From Edaphosphingomonas laterariae (lineage in GTDB: Bacteria > Pseudomonadota > Alphaproteobacteria > Sphingomonadales > Sphingomonadaceae), in the NCBI RefSeq assembly GCF_900188165.1, contig NZ_FZOS01000010.1:62001-126000 (forward strand): a stretch of DNA of 64,000 nt, written 5' to 3'. The translations under genes and the position numbers were made by a program. Below are positions 9,037-17,990 of this stretch, in pieces. The notes beneath the pieces were generated by a model. It made no database searches. It saw only the letters and a list, made by a program, of their open reading frames with translations, and was not told the DNA's origin. Each line of letters opens with the position of its first letter. The stretch's first letter is position 1.

Positions 9037-9771
9037 TCACTTGCCAACCAGCACCGGCTTCGCGCGGTAGAGCGCCGGGAACTCCCGGCTCAACGCCGTG
9101 ATCTTGGGCAGGTCGTTGACGCGGATGTAGAACTGGTCCGGGTGCCGGGTCAGATAATCCTGATGATAGGCCTCGGCCGGGTAGAAGCCCCGATCGGGCT
9201 CGATCCGCGTCACGATCGGCCGTGGCCAGGCCTTCGCCTTGCCGAGCTGGGCGATGTAGGCGGCGGCCACCTGCCGCTGCGCCGCCGTCACCGGCACGAT
9301 CGCCGAACGATATTGCGTGCCGCGATCCGGCCCCTGCCGATTGAGCTGGGTGGGATCGTGGACCACCGAAAAATGGATGCGCAGCAGCGTGCCATAGCTG
9401 ACGATGCGGGGATCGAACGTGATCCGCACCGCTTCGGCATGGCCCGTCGCCCCCGTGCTGACCCGATCGTAGCTGGCCGTGCCCTTCGTCCCGCCGGCAT
9501 AGCCCGAAACGGCGGAGGTGACGCCCTTCACATGCTGGAAGACGCCCTGCACGCCCCAGAAGCAGCCACCGGCGAAGATCGCGATTTCGGATCGCGCGGG
9601 GGAGGCCGGATCAAGCGTGGGCGGCGGCAGGCGGACGGCGCTTTCCGCCGCGATCGCGGCTGCGGTGTCGGGCCGCGATATCGGCACCAGCACGGCCAGC
9701 GCCACGGCTGCGGCCAGGCCGGCGGCAGCAATCTGCACCTTCGGCAGACGGAAATGGGGGCCGGGCATCAT
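9037..9771 (-). CDS. msrA: Membrane-anchored or exported peptide-methionine (S)-S-oxide reductase MsrA
   Basis: MsrA reduces the S-epimer of methionine sulfoxide in proteins. The catalytic Cys lies in IFAGGCFWGVQG (about residue 72), followed by VSGYAGG and the substrate-site stretch HAEAVRITFDP. Cytosolic MsrA proteins start near the GCFWG motif; here about 65 residues precede it. They include a hydrophobic helix (about 13-29, IAAAGLAAAVALAVLV) and a Pro/Ala-rich linker, which points to a periplasmic enzyme tethered to or exported through the inner membrane. No msrB domain is fused. Confidence 0.95.
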   Translation of the reverse strand: MMPGPHFRLPKVQIAAAGLAAAVALAVLVPISRPDTAAAIAAESAVRLPPPTLDPASPARSEIAIFAGGCFWGVQGVFQHVKGVTSAVSGYAGGTKGTASYDRVSTGATGHAEAVRITFDPRIVSYGTLLRIHFSVVHDPTQLNRQGPDRGTQYRSAIVPVTAAQRQVAAAYIAQLGKAKAWPRPIVTRIEPDRGFYPAEAYHQDYLTRHPDQFYIRVNDLPKITALSREFPALYRAKPVLVGK

Positions 9772-9825
9772 TCCTCCTCGCGCAATGGCTGAGGAAGATA
9801 CGCGCCCGGCCCCCGGAAAGTTACA

Positions 9826-11181
<1,356 letters not shown>

Positions 11182-11198
11182 TCAGTCAGGCAATTAGG

Positions 11199-12968
11199 TC
11201 AGGCGAGGCGCGCCGGGATCAGCCCGCGCAACGCATTGCCGATGAAAAAGCCCTGCGCCAGATCGGCTACGGCCAGATCGCCTTCCACCGCGCGCCCGTC
11301 GGCGATCAGCGTGTCGCGCAGCACGCCCGGAAGCAGCCCGCGCGCCAGCGGCGGGGTGACGAGCACGCCATCGCGCTCGACGAAGATGTTGGTGAAGCTG
11401 CCTTCGGTCAGCCGGCCGTCGCGATCGTGGAAGACGACCTCGAAACAGTCCGCCACACGGCGGACATCGTCGTAAAAGGCCCGGTCGCTGGTCTTGTGAT
11501 GCAAGCGCACGTCCTCGGCCACGACCGGCCGGGGGGCGATCCGCACATCGGCGGTGGCGGGCGTGGCGGGCATCGGCCGCACCTCGACCGCGAGCGCGCC
11601 CGACGGCGACAGCATCAGCCGCACGCGACGCGCATCGCGCAGCCGGAAGGTGGCGGCCTGCAATTCGTTGCGCGCGCCATGGCGATCGAAGGCGAAATCC
11701 AGTGCTTCGGCCGAAGCCTTCATCCGCGAAAGATGGCGTTCCAGTTCGACAAGGCCGGCCATCGGATCGAACCGCATCGTCTCGATCAGGTCGAACGGGC
11801 GCGCAGCCGCCGTCACGAACGCGCCTTTCGCCAGGCATTCGCGCCATTCGCCATCCGCCGTCGAATCGGCGACGACGGCCGATCCAAGCCCCAGCTCCGC
11901 AACCTTGCTCCCCTGTTCCAGCGCCAGCGTGCGAATGGCGACGTTGAATGCCGCATTGCCCGCCGGATCGAGCCAGCCGATCGACCCTGTATAGGGCCCG
12001 CGCGCGTCCGCCTCTACCCCGGCGATGATTTCCATCGCCCGGATTTTGGGCGCGCCGGTTACCGAACCGCAGGGGAAGATCGCCTCGACGACATCCACCG
12101 CATCGCGATCCGGCGCCAGCCGCGCGGTGACGGTGGAGGTGAGGGTATGGATGGTCGGATAGGTTTCGACCGTGAACAGTGCCGGCACCGCCACGCTGCC
12201 TGCCGCCGCCACGCGCGACAGATCGTTGCGCAGCAGATCGACGATCATCAGATTTTCGGCGCGTTCCTTGGGATCGGCGGCCAGCGCCCCGGCAATCGCC
12301 GCATCCGCCATGGCATCGCGTCCGCGCGGCGCGGTGCCCTTCATCGGGCGCGCGACGAGCATGCCATCGTCGAGTTCGAAGAACAGTTCGGGCGAACAGG
12401 ACAGGAGCCAGTGCCGCCCGGTGAAAACCACCCCGCCCCAGCCGCCATGGCTCGCGCCACGCATCGCCGCGTAGAGCGCCAGCGGATGGCCGGCGAAGGG
12501 CACGTCCGCCCGGAAGCTGAGATTCGCCTGATAGATGTCGCCCGCGGCGATATAGTCGCGCACCAGCCCAAAGGCCGCCGCATGATCGGCGCGCGATATG
12601 CGCGGGCGGGGGCGCCCCGCCCAGCTTCCCGCCGGATCGGGCAGCAGGCCGGCCACCTCGTCCTGCCGCAATGCCGCGAACCGATCGAACAGGCCGAACC
12701 ACAACAGCGGCCCGCCGCCAGCACCGGCCGACGCCGGCAGCGCGCCCAGCCGCCCTTCGAGCGCGAGCCCGGCCTCATAAGCGATGAACCCGGCCGCGTG
12801 CAGGCCGCGCGCCCGCGCCTGGCGGAGCGCCACCAATGCCGGGCCGACCTCGTCGAGCGTGGCGGCCGCGATCACCTCCACCGGATCGGCATAGAGCCGC
12901 GACGGGCCGGCGCCGACGGCACGGGCGTCGTCGAGCAGGATGAAAGGGCGGGCAAGGTCGATCGTCAC
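11199..12968 (-). CDS. pabB: Fused aminodeoxychorismate synthase component I / aminodeoxychorismate lyase
   Basis: This 589-residue fusion would make p-aminobenzoate for folate. The N-terminal part (about 1-370) is a chorismate-utilising enzyme of the PabB type, with the reactive Lys in RPMKGTAPRG, the stretch DLLRNDLSRVA and the metal site region CGSVTGAPKIRAMEI. The C-terminal part (about 385-589) is a fold-type IV PLP lyase of the PabC type, with Lys in HHKTSDRAFYDD and the loop LTEGSFTNIFVERDG. The PabA glutaminase subunit is not in the window. It is divergent from the MBL hydrolase gene, with 44 bases between their starts. Confidence 0.94.
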   Translation of the reverse strand: MTIDLARPFILLDDARAVGAGPSRLYADPVEVIAAATLDEVGPALVALRQARARGLHAAGFIAYEAGLALEGRLGALPASAGAGGGPLLWFGLFDRFAALRQDEVAGLLPDPAGSWAGRPRPRISRADHAAAFGLVRDYIAAGDIYQANLSFRADVPFAGHPLALYAAMRGASHGGWGGVVFTGRHWLLSCSPELFFELDDGMLVARPMKGTAPRGRDAMADAAIAGALAADPKERAENLMIVDLLRNDLSRVAAAGSVAVPALFTVETYPTIHTLTSTVTARLAPDRDAVDVVEAIFPCGSVTGAPKIRAMEIIAGVEADARGPYTGSIGWLDPAGNAAFNVAIRTLALEQGSKVAELGLGSAVVADSTADGEWRECLAKGAFVTAAARPFDLIETMRFDPMAGLVELERHLSRMKASAEALDFAFDRHGARNELQAATFRLRDARRVRLMLSPSGALAVEVRPMPATPATADVRIAPRPVVAEDVRLHHKTSDRAFYDDVRRVADCFEVVFHDRDGRLTEGSFTNIFVERDGVLVTPPLARGLLPGVLRDTLIADGRAVEGDLAVADLAQGFFIGNALRGLIPARLA

Positions 12969-13012
12969 GCCGCCTGTTGCCGCGCCGGGAGGGCTTTCGT
13001 AAACCCCCTGCG

Positions 13013-13681
13013 ATGACCGAAGCCCTGCCCCCGCTCCGCGCCGCGATCGTGCCCGTCACGCCTTTGCAGCAGAATTGCACCCTGATCTGGTGCACGGCCA
13101 CGATGCGCGGCGCCTTCATCGACGCCGGCGGCGATCTGCCCCGGCTGCAGGCAGCGGCGGAGAAAGCCGGCGTGACGATCGAAAAGCTGCTCGTCACCCA
13201 CGGCCATATCGATCATTGCGGCGGCACCGGCATTCTGGCCGAACAATTGGGCGTGCCGATCGAAGGCCCGCACGAGGCCGATCGCTTCTGGATCGCGCGG
13301 CTGGACGAGGACGGCCGCAATTATGGCATCGAAGGCCGCGTGTTCGAACCGAATCGCTGGCTGGGCGATGGCGACACGGTGACGGTGGGCAATCTCGTGC
13401 TCGACGTCATCCATTGCCCGGGCCACACGCCCGGCCATGTCGTCTTCCACCATGCGCCGTCGCAGCTCGCCATCGTCGGCGACGTGCTGTTCCAGGGATC
13501 GATCGGTCGCACCGATTTCCCGATGGGCAATCACGCCGATCTGATCGACGCGATCACCCGCAAATTATGGCCGCTGGGCGGCGAGACCGCCTTCGTCTGC
13601 GGCCATGGCCCGATGTCGACCTTCGCCCACGAACGGCGCAGCAATCCGTTCGTGGCCGATTCGGTGCTGGCGCGCGGCTGA
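13013..13681 (+). CDS. MBL-fold metallo-hydrolase, glyoxalase II-like
   Basis: A 222-residue metallo-beta-lactamase-fold hydrolase. The dinuclear metal motif is THGHIDHCGG (HxHxDH), with further ligands in CPGHTPGHV and the Asp in VGDVLFQGSIGRTDFPMGN, and a final His in VCGHGP. This pattern fits glyoxalase II-like or persulfide dioxygenase-like proteins, but the substrate is not evident. ATG 13013 starts MTEALPPLRAAIVPVTPLQQN, as relatives do; the frame to 12977 runs into the divergent pabB promoter space. No clear ribosome site precedes it, so the mRNA may be nearly leaderless. Confidence 0.92.
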   Translation: MTEALPPLRAAIVPVTPLQQNCTLIWCTATMRGAFIDAGGDLPRLQAAAEKAGVTIEKLLVTHGHIDHCGGTGILAEQLGVPIEGPHEADRFWIARLDEDGRNYGIEGRVFEPNRWLGDGDTVTVGNLVLDVIHCPGHTPGHVVFHHAPSQLAIVGDVLFQGSIGRTDFPMGNHADLIDAITRKLWPLGGETAFVCGHGPMSTFAHERRSNPFVADSVLARG

Positions 13682-13695
13682 TTCGAATCAGCCGC
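13674..13695. other. Perfect 22-bp palindrome across a convergent gene junction
   Basis: GCGGCTGATTC and GAATCAGCCGC form an uninterrupted perfect dyad. It covers the TGA stop of the MBL gene (13679-13681) and ends eight bases before the stop of the convergent MAPEG gene. As RNA from either strand it folds into a 9-bp stem with a UCGA loop, so it may end or stabilise both transcripts. There is no T-tract. Confidence 0.6.
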
Positions 13696-13702
13696 CGTCG
13701 TT

Positions 13703-14131
13703 TCAGCCAATCACCGTGCTGGTCGCCGCCGCGCCGGGCAGCGCATAGACGATCACCAGCGCATAGATGGCGAGGCCGAGGAGGACGAGCCAGGTCAGGA
13801 TGATGCCGATCATCCGCGTTTTCGCGGGCTTTTCCAGGCTGTCCATGCCGAAGGCGTGCAGCACGCGCGCGATGACGAAGGCGATGCCGACCAGCCACAG
13901 CCACAGCGCCTGCCCCTTGGCCAGTTCGACAAGGCCCAGCAGAATCAGGAAGAAAGGCGCGTTTTCGACATAATTGGCCTGCGCCCGCATCCGCGCCACC
14001 AGCAGCGGATGCCCGCCATCGCCGGTCAGCACCTTCGCCGTCGTGCGGACACGGCCGACGCGCATGCCGAGCCAGATATTGATGAACGCCGCAGCCGCGG
14101 CGATGGTGAGCGTGATCGGCAGGACGGCCAT
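13703..14131 (-). CDS. MAPEG family membrane protein
   Basis: This is a 142-residue protein with four membrane helices (about 4-20, 52-78, 80-95 and 110-135), fitting the MAPEG family (microsomal glutathione transferase-like). The conserved helix-1 to loop-1 pattern is seen: an early Asn in FINIWLGMRVGRVR, then RAQANYVENAPFFLILLGLV, where RAxxNxxEN is the family's glutathione-binding signature, and VARVLHAFGM-like IARVLHAFGMD later. Bacterial members are detoxification enzymes or of unknown role. ATG 14131 has a GGGAAGAG ribosome site; the frame upstream to 14254 shows no family similarity. Confidence 0.9.
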   Translation of the reverse strand: MAVLPITLTIAAAAAFINIWLGMRVGRVRTTAKVLTGDGGHPLLVARMRAQANYVENAPFFLILLGLVELAKGQALWLWLVGIAFVIARVLHAFGMDSLEKPAKTRMIGIILTWLVLLGLAIYALVIVYALPGAAATSTVIG

Positions 14132-14328
14132 GCGCCTCTCTTCCCCTGATTTTTGACGGCCGTGTGACTCGCATGGTGCGCGGCGGGTTGCAACATGGGG
14201 CGAAATCGCTATAGGGCAGGCCGTTCGCGACGAGCCCGGCCGCTCGGTCCCCACTCACAAGGTGATGGATCGCTGGCGGCGAAACTCGTCGCTTATTTCT
14301 TTTTTGCATAGATGGAACAGGTGCCGAG

Positions 14329-14508
14329 ATGGCCGTCCCCAAGAGAAAAACTTCGCCGTCGAAGCGCAACATGCGCCGCAGCCACGATGCGCTTTCGGTC
14401 GAATCCTTCCAGGAATGCCCGAACTGCGGCGAACTGAAGCGTCCGCACAACCTGTGCAACGCTTGCGGCCACTATAACGGTCGCGAAGTCATCTCGGTCG
14501 AGGCCTGA
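14329..14508 (+). CDS. rpmF: 50S ribosomal protein L32
   Basis: This 59-residue protein begins [20 protein letters not shown], the classic L32 N-terminus. A four-Cys zinc ribbon follows, with CPNC and CNAC pairs, and the tail is [13 protein letters not shown]. Its length is normal for alphaproteobacteria. It heads the conserved rpmF-plsX-fabH-ihfA-merR order, 26 bases before plsX, linking ribosome and phospholipid synthesis in one transcript as in many proteobacteria. An AGG ribosome site lies eight bases upstream of the ATG. The C+ (zinc-binding) form is retained. Confidence 0.97.
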   Translation: MAVPKRKTSPSKRNMRRSHDALSVESFQECPNCGELKRPHNLCNACGHYNGREVISVEA

Positions 14509-14534
14509 GCCTAATAGGCTAGGAAGAGGGGGTC

Positions 14535-15572
14535 ATGGCAGGATCGCCGCGAATCGCCATCGACGCGATGGGCGGCGATGGTGGCCCCGCGACCATGGTC
14601 GAAGGTGCGAGCATTGCGGCGGCGCGAGACGCGTCGCTGCGCTTCGTGCTGTTCGGCGATGAAACCGCGATTCGCGAACAGCTCTCCCGCCATCCGGCAC
14701 TCGCCGGGCGGGCAGAGGTGGCGCACGCCCCCGAGGCGATCAGTGGCGAGGACAAGCCTAGCCAGGCGATCCGTCGCGCCAAGACAACGTCGATGGGCCT
14801 CGCCATCGCGGCGGTGAAGGCGCATGCCGCCGATGCGGCGGTTTCCGCCGGCAATACCGGCGCGCTGATGGCGATGTCCAAGCTCGCCTTGCGCACGATG
14901 AAGGGCATCGACCGGCCGGCGCTGGCCGCCTTGCTGCCCACCGTCGGCGATACCGATCTCGTCATGCTCGATCTCGGCGCCAATACCGAGTGCGACGCCC
15001 GCAACCTCGTCGAGTTCGCGGTGATGGGCGCGGCCTATTCGCGCTGCGCGCTCGGCATCGAGCGGCCCCGCGTGCGCCTGCTCAACATCGGCACCGAAGA
15101 GTTGAAAGGCACCGACGAGCTGCGCGATGCCGCCGCTCGCCTGCGCGCCGAGGATCACCTCCATCTCCGCTTCGAAGGCTTTATCGAAAGCGATCGGCTG
15201 GGCCGCGGCGAAACCGATGTCGTCGTCACCGACGGCTTTTCGGGCAATATCGCGCTCAAGACGATGGAAGGCACCGCGCGCTTCGTCACCGACCTCTTGC
15301 GCCGCGCCTTCACCAGCTCGCTGCGTTCGAAAATCGGTTTCCTGATCTCGCGCCCGGCAACCGAATTGCTGCGCCACCATCTCGATCCCAACAATCATAA
15401 TGGCGCAGTGTTTCTGGGCCTCAACGGCGTGGTTGTAAAAAGCCATGGCGGAGCCAATGTACAAGGTGTGGCGAATGCAATCGGCGTGGCGGCAAGTCTC
15501 GTGAAGAACGATCTCGGTCGCAGGATTGCAGAGGATCTCGATCAGATCCGCGCCCATGAGGCAGCGGCATGA
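14535..15572 (+). CDS. plsX: Phosphate acyltransferase PlsX
   Basis: PlsX makes acyl-phosphate from acyl-ACP and phosphate, feeding PlsY for phosphatidic acid synthesis. The 345-residue protein opens with [13 protein letters not shown], has [18 protein letters not shown], and carries [14 protein letters not shown] and [20 protein letters not shown] in the C-terminal half, all typical. A ribosome site (GAGGGGG) precedes the ATG. The stop overlaps the start of fabH by four bases (ATGA), indicating coupled expression. Confidence 0.97.
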   Translation: MAGSPRIAIDAMGGDGGPATMVEGASIAAARDASLRFVLFGDETAIREQLSRHPALAGRAEVAHAPEAISGEDKPSQAIRRAKTTSMGLAIAAVKAHAADAAVSAGNTGALMAMSKLALRTMKGIDRPALAALLPTVGDTDLVMLDLGANTECDARNLVEFAVMGAAYSRCALGIERPRVRLLNIGTEELKGTDELRDAAARLRAEDHLHLRFEGFIESDRLGRGETDVVVTDGFSGNIALKTMEGTARFVTDLLRRAFTSSLRSKIGFLISRPATELLRHHLDPNNHNGAVFLGLNGVVVKSHGGANVQGVANAIGVAASLVKNDLGRRIAEDLDQIRAHEAAA

Positions 15573-16531
15573 CCCGACGGGCGATCATTGCAGGCAGCGG
15601 TTCGGCGCTCCCGCAGCGTCGCGTTTCCAACGCCGAGCTGGCGGAAACCGTCGACACTTCGGACGCGTGGATCGTCGAGCGGACGGGCATCCGCTTCCGC
15701 CACATCGCGGGTGAAGGCGAAACCACGGCGACGCTGGCGACCGATGCATCGCGGCGCGCGCTGGAGGCCGCCGGCATGGCCGCCACCGATATCGACCTGA
15801 TCGTGCTCGCCACCGCGACGCCGGATCAGACCTTCCCCGCCACCGCGACCAAGGTTCAGGCCGCGCTCGGCATCAATGATTGCGTCGCCTTCGACGTGCA
15901 GGCGGTCTGCTCGGGCTTCCTCTACGCGCTGTCGGTGGCCGACAGCATGATCCGCGCGGGCGGCGCCCGCAACGCGCTGGTGATCGGCGCGGAAACCTTC
16001 AGCCGCATCCTCGACTGGGAAGACCGCACCACCTGCGTGCTCTTTGGCGACGGCGCCGGCGCCGTGGTGCTGAAGGCCCAGGACGACAGCGAATCGGGCA
16101 TCCTCTCGGTCCAGCTGCACGCCGACGGCCGGCACAACCAGCTCCTCTATGTCGATGGCGGCCCGTCGACCACGCAGACCGTGGGCAAGGTGCGGATGAA
16201 GGGGCCGGAGGTGTTCAAGCACGCCGTCGTCAACCTCGCCTCCGTGCTCGGCGAAGCATTGGCCAAGGCCGGCCTTTCGGTCGCCGATGTCGACTGGGTG
16301 GTGCCGCACCAGGCCAACCGCCGCATCCTCGACGCCACCGCCCGCAAGCTCGGCCTTTCGCCCGACAAGGTGGTGATGACGGTCGATCAGCACGCCAACA
16401 CTTCCGCCGCATCGGTGCCGCTGGCACTCGACACCGCGATCCGCGACGGCCGCATCAAGCGCGGCGATCTGCTGATCCTGGAAGCGATGGGCGGCGGCTT
16501 CACCTGGGGGGCCGCGGCGGTCCGTTACTGA
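15569..16531 (+). CDS. fabH: Beta-ketoacyl-ACP synthase III
   Basis: FabH starts fatty acid elongation by condensing an acyl-CoA, usually acetyl-CoA, with malonyl-ACP. The 320-residue protein has the full catalytic triad: Cys114 in [11 protein letters not shown], His247 in [10 protein letters not shown] and Asn277 in [10 protein letters not shown]. The C-terminal signature [14 protein letters not shown] is also present. It follows plsX with a four-base overlap and is followed, after 87 bases that hold a perfect dyad, by ihfA. Confidence 0.98.
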   Translation: MTRRAIIAGSGSALPQRRVSNAELAETVDTSDAWIVERTGIRFRHIAGEGETTATLATDASRRALEAAGMAATDIDLIVLATATPDQTFPATATKVQAALGINDCVAFDVQAVCSGFLYALSVADSMIRAGGARNALVIGAETFSRILDWEDRTTCVLFGDGAGAVVLKAQDDSESGILSVQLHADGRHNQLLYVDGGPSTTQTVGKVRMKGPEVFKHAVVNLASVLGEALAKAGLSVADVDWVVPHQANRRILDATARKLGLSPDKVVMTVDQHANTSAASVPLALDTAIRDGRIKRGDLLILEAMGGGFTWGAAAVRY

Positions 16532-16584
16532 CGGCCGGCGCGCCGCAAAATCAGGTCTTTGCGCATAAAGCCGCGAGGAGTATG

Positions 16585-16605
16585 GTTAAGTCCCACGGAC
16601 TTAAC
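16585..16605. promoter_or_regulatory. Perfect dyad upstream of ihfA
   Basis: GTTAAGTCC, a CAC spacer and GGACTTAAC form a perfect 9-bp inverted repeat. It ends 13 bases before the ihfA start, just before the GAAGGGGA ribosome site. It is more AT-rich than its surroundings. It could be an operator, perhaps for the MerR-type protein encoded downstream, or an mRNA hairpin acting on ihfA translation. Confidence 0.6.
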
Positions 16606-16618
16606 GAAGGGGACGTTG

Positions 16619-16918
16619 ATGACCGAGGCAGCGACGCTGACCAGAGCGGACCTGGCTGAAGCCGTTCACCGCAACATCGGCCTTTCCCGGGCCGAGTCGG
16701 CGGGGATGGTGGAACAGATACTCGACCGGATGAGCCAGGCGCTCGAACGTGGCGAGAACGTGAAAATCTCCGGCTTCGGCAGCTTCGTGCTGCGCGATAA
16801 GGGCCAGCGCATGGGGCGCAACCCCAAGACCGGCGTCGAAGTGCCGATCGCACCTCGCCGCGTGCTGACCTTCCGTGCCAGCCAGATGATGCGTGATCGC
16901 ATCGTCAAGGCCGGCTGA
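16619..16918 (+). CDS. ihfA: Integration host factor subunit alpha
   Basis: IHF-alpha pairs with IHF-beta to bend DNA at specific sites in transcription, replication and recombination. The 99-residue protein shows the HU/IHF pattern [37 protein letters not shown] and the DNA-binding arm [18 protein letters not shown], ending [11 protein letters not shown]. The start at ATG 16619 has a strong GAAGGGGA ribosome site; the longer frame from 16559 would begin before the dyad and is rejected. It is in the conserved slot between fabH and the merR gene, 25 bases ahead of the latter. Confidence 0.96.
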   Translation: MTEAATLTRADLAEAVHRNIGLSRAESAGMVEQILDRMSQALERGENVKISGFGSFVLRDKGQRMGRNPKTGVEVPIAPRRVLTFRASQMMRDRIVKAG

Positions 16919-16943
16919 CGGACGGAACGATAAAGGCGATCGC

Positions 16944-17294
16944 GTGGCCAAGGCGGACAATGCCTTCCGCACGATCGGCGAAGTGGCGGACGAGCTGGGC
17001 ATAGCGCAGCATGTGCTGCGCTATTGGGAAACGCGTTTCCCCCAGCTTCGTCCGCTGCAGCGCGCCGGCAACCGGCGCTATTACCGCCCGGCCGATGTGG
17101 CGCTCGTCCGCCGCATCCACACGCTGCTGAACAGCGAAGGCTATACGATCCGCGGCGTCCAGCAATTGCTGCGCAGCGGCGATGCGGAAACCCCGCAACA
17201 GGCGAGCCCCGTGCCGCCGCCACCTGCGGCCGATCTGATCCCGGCCCTCGAAGCGATCCGCGACGAACTCCACGCGGCCCTCGCCGCGCAATAA
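16944..17294 (+). CDS. MerR family transcriptional regulator
   Basis: This is a 116-residue protein with a MerR-type winged helix at residues about 8-75: RTIGEVADELGIAQHVLRYW, ETRFPQL, and a wing with RRYYRPADVALVRRI. The C-terminal part is short and Pro/Ala-rich with no Cys cluster, so it is not a metal-sensing MerR. This type sits next to ihfA across alphaproteobacteria but its regulon is little known. The start is GTG 16944 with AAAGG upstream. The perfect dyad ahead of ihfA is a possible target, but this is inference. Confidence 0.9.
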   Translation: MAKADNAFRTIGEVADELGIAQHVLRYWETRFPQLRPLQRAGNRRYYRPADVALVRRIHTLLNSEGYTIRGVQQLLRSGDAETPQQASPVPPPPAADLIPALEAIRDELHAALAAQ

Positions 17295-17390
17295 GGCTCT
17301 GCGTCGCGGCTCACCAGCGACCTGAACGCTTGCTCCGCTACCCACCCTGCTCGATACCGGATGCACAATCACGGGTTGGCGGGACCGGCG

Positions 17391-17810
17391 ATGAAGGTGG
17401 GCATAAGCGGACTGAATCATGTCACGATCGCCGTTGCCGATCTCGATCGATCGCTGCATTTCTATCGCGACATTCTCGGCTGCACCGTGCGCGCCCTGTG
17501 GGCTGACGGCGCGTATCTTGAAGCAGGGTCGCTCTGGCTCTGCCTGTCCCGCGACGATGATGCGCGATCATCCCCGCACGCGGATTATACCCATATTGCC
17601 TTCAGTGTATCGGAAGCCGACTACGGCCCTCTGAGCGCGCGGCTGGCCGCCGAATGCGTGATCTGGAAGGACAATAAGAGCGAAGGCGCCTCCACCTATT
17701 TCCTCGATCCCGATGGGCATAAGCTCGAAATCCATCGTGGATCGCTGGAAACGAGGCTGTCTTATTATCGCGACAACCCGGCCAAGGGCGTGCGAGTTTT
17801 CGACATCTGA
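17391..17810 (+). CDS. fosA: FosA-like fosfomycin glutathione transferase
   Basis: This 139-residue vicinal-oxygen-chelate protein closely follows FosA, the metal-dependent enzyme that opens fosfomycin with glutathione. The metal ligands line up as His10 (GLNHVTIAV), His68 (DYTHIAFSV) and Glu113 (GHKLEIH). The fosfomycin/K+ loop WKDNKSEGAS and the stretch YFLDPDGHK are also kept, and Arg122 sits where FosA has its substrate Arg. I chose ATG 17391 (MKVGISGLNH) because family N-termini start here. It stands alone after the merR gene with no transposon nearby, so it looks like a resident gene. Activity must be tested; related VOC proteins have other substrates. Confidence 0.87.
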   Translation: MKVGISGLNHVTIAVADLDRSLHFYRDILGCTVRALWADGAYLEAGSLWLCLSRDDDARSSPHADYTHIAFSVSEADYGPLSARLAAECVIWKDNKSEGASTYFLDPDGHKLEIHRGSLETRLSYYRDNPAKGVRVFDI

Positions 17811-17945
17811 CGCGGGTCGGCACAAGTCTCCGCCGATCAAGGCGTCTCTGTCCGGCACGCGCGCCTTTTTCATGTCGGACGAGGCCGTCGGTGTCAGCCC
17901 CCTCCCACCCGATATCACGCCAGCCTGCCCCGCCCATCGCGCTAT

Positions 17946-17976
17946 CGGGCCCGGCGGCAAAACACCGCCGGGCCCG
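17946..17976. terminator. Strong hairpin between fosA-like gene and arylsulfatase
   Basis: CGGGCCCGGCGG and CCGCCGGGCCCG form a perfect 12-bp stem with a CAAAACA loop. It lies between the convergent fosA-like and arylsulfatase genes, 15 bases from the latter's stop. No T-tract follows on either strand, so it is a bidirectional terminator only in a loose sense. Confidence 0.55.
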
Positions 17977-17990
17977 TCATCGCCATCGCC

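Noticed and set aside
17295-17390. Possible tRNA after the merR gene
   Set aside because: Checked for acceptor, D- and T-arm sequences; no TTCGA-type T-loop or pairing acceptor stem is present.
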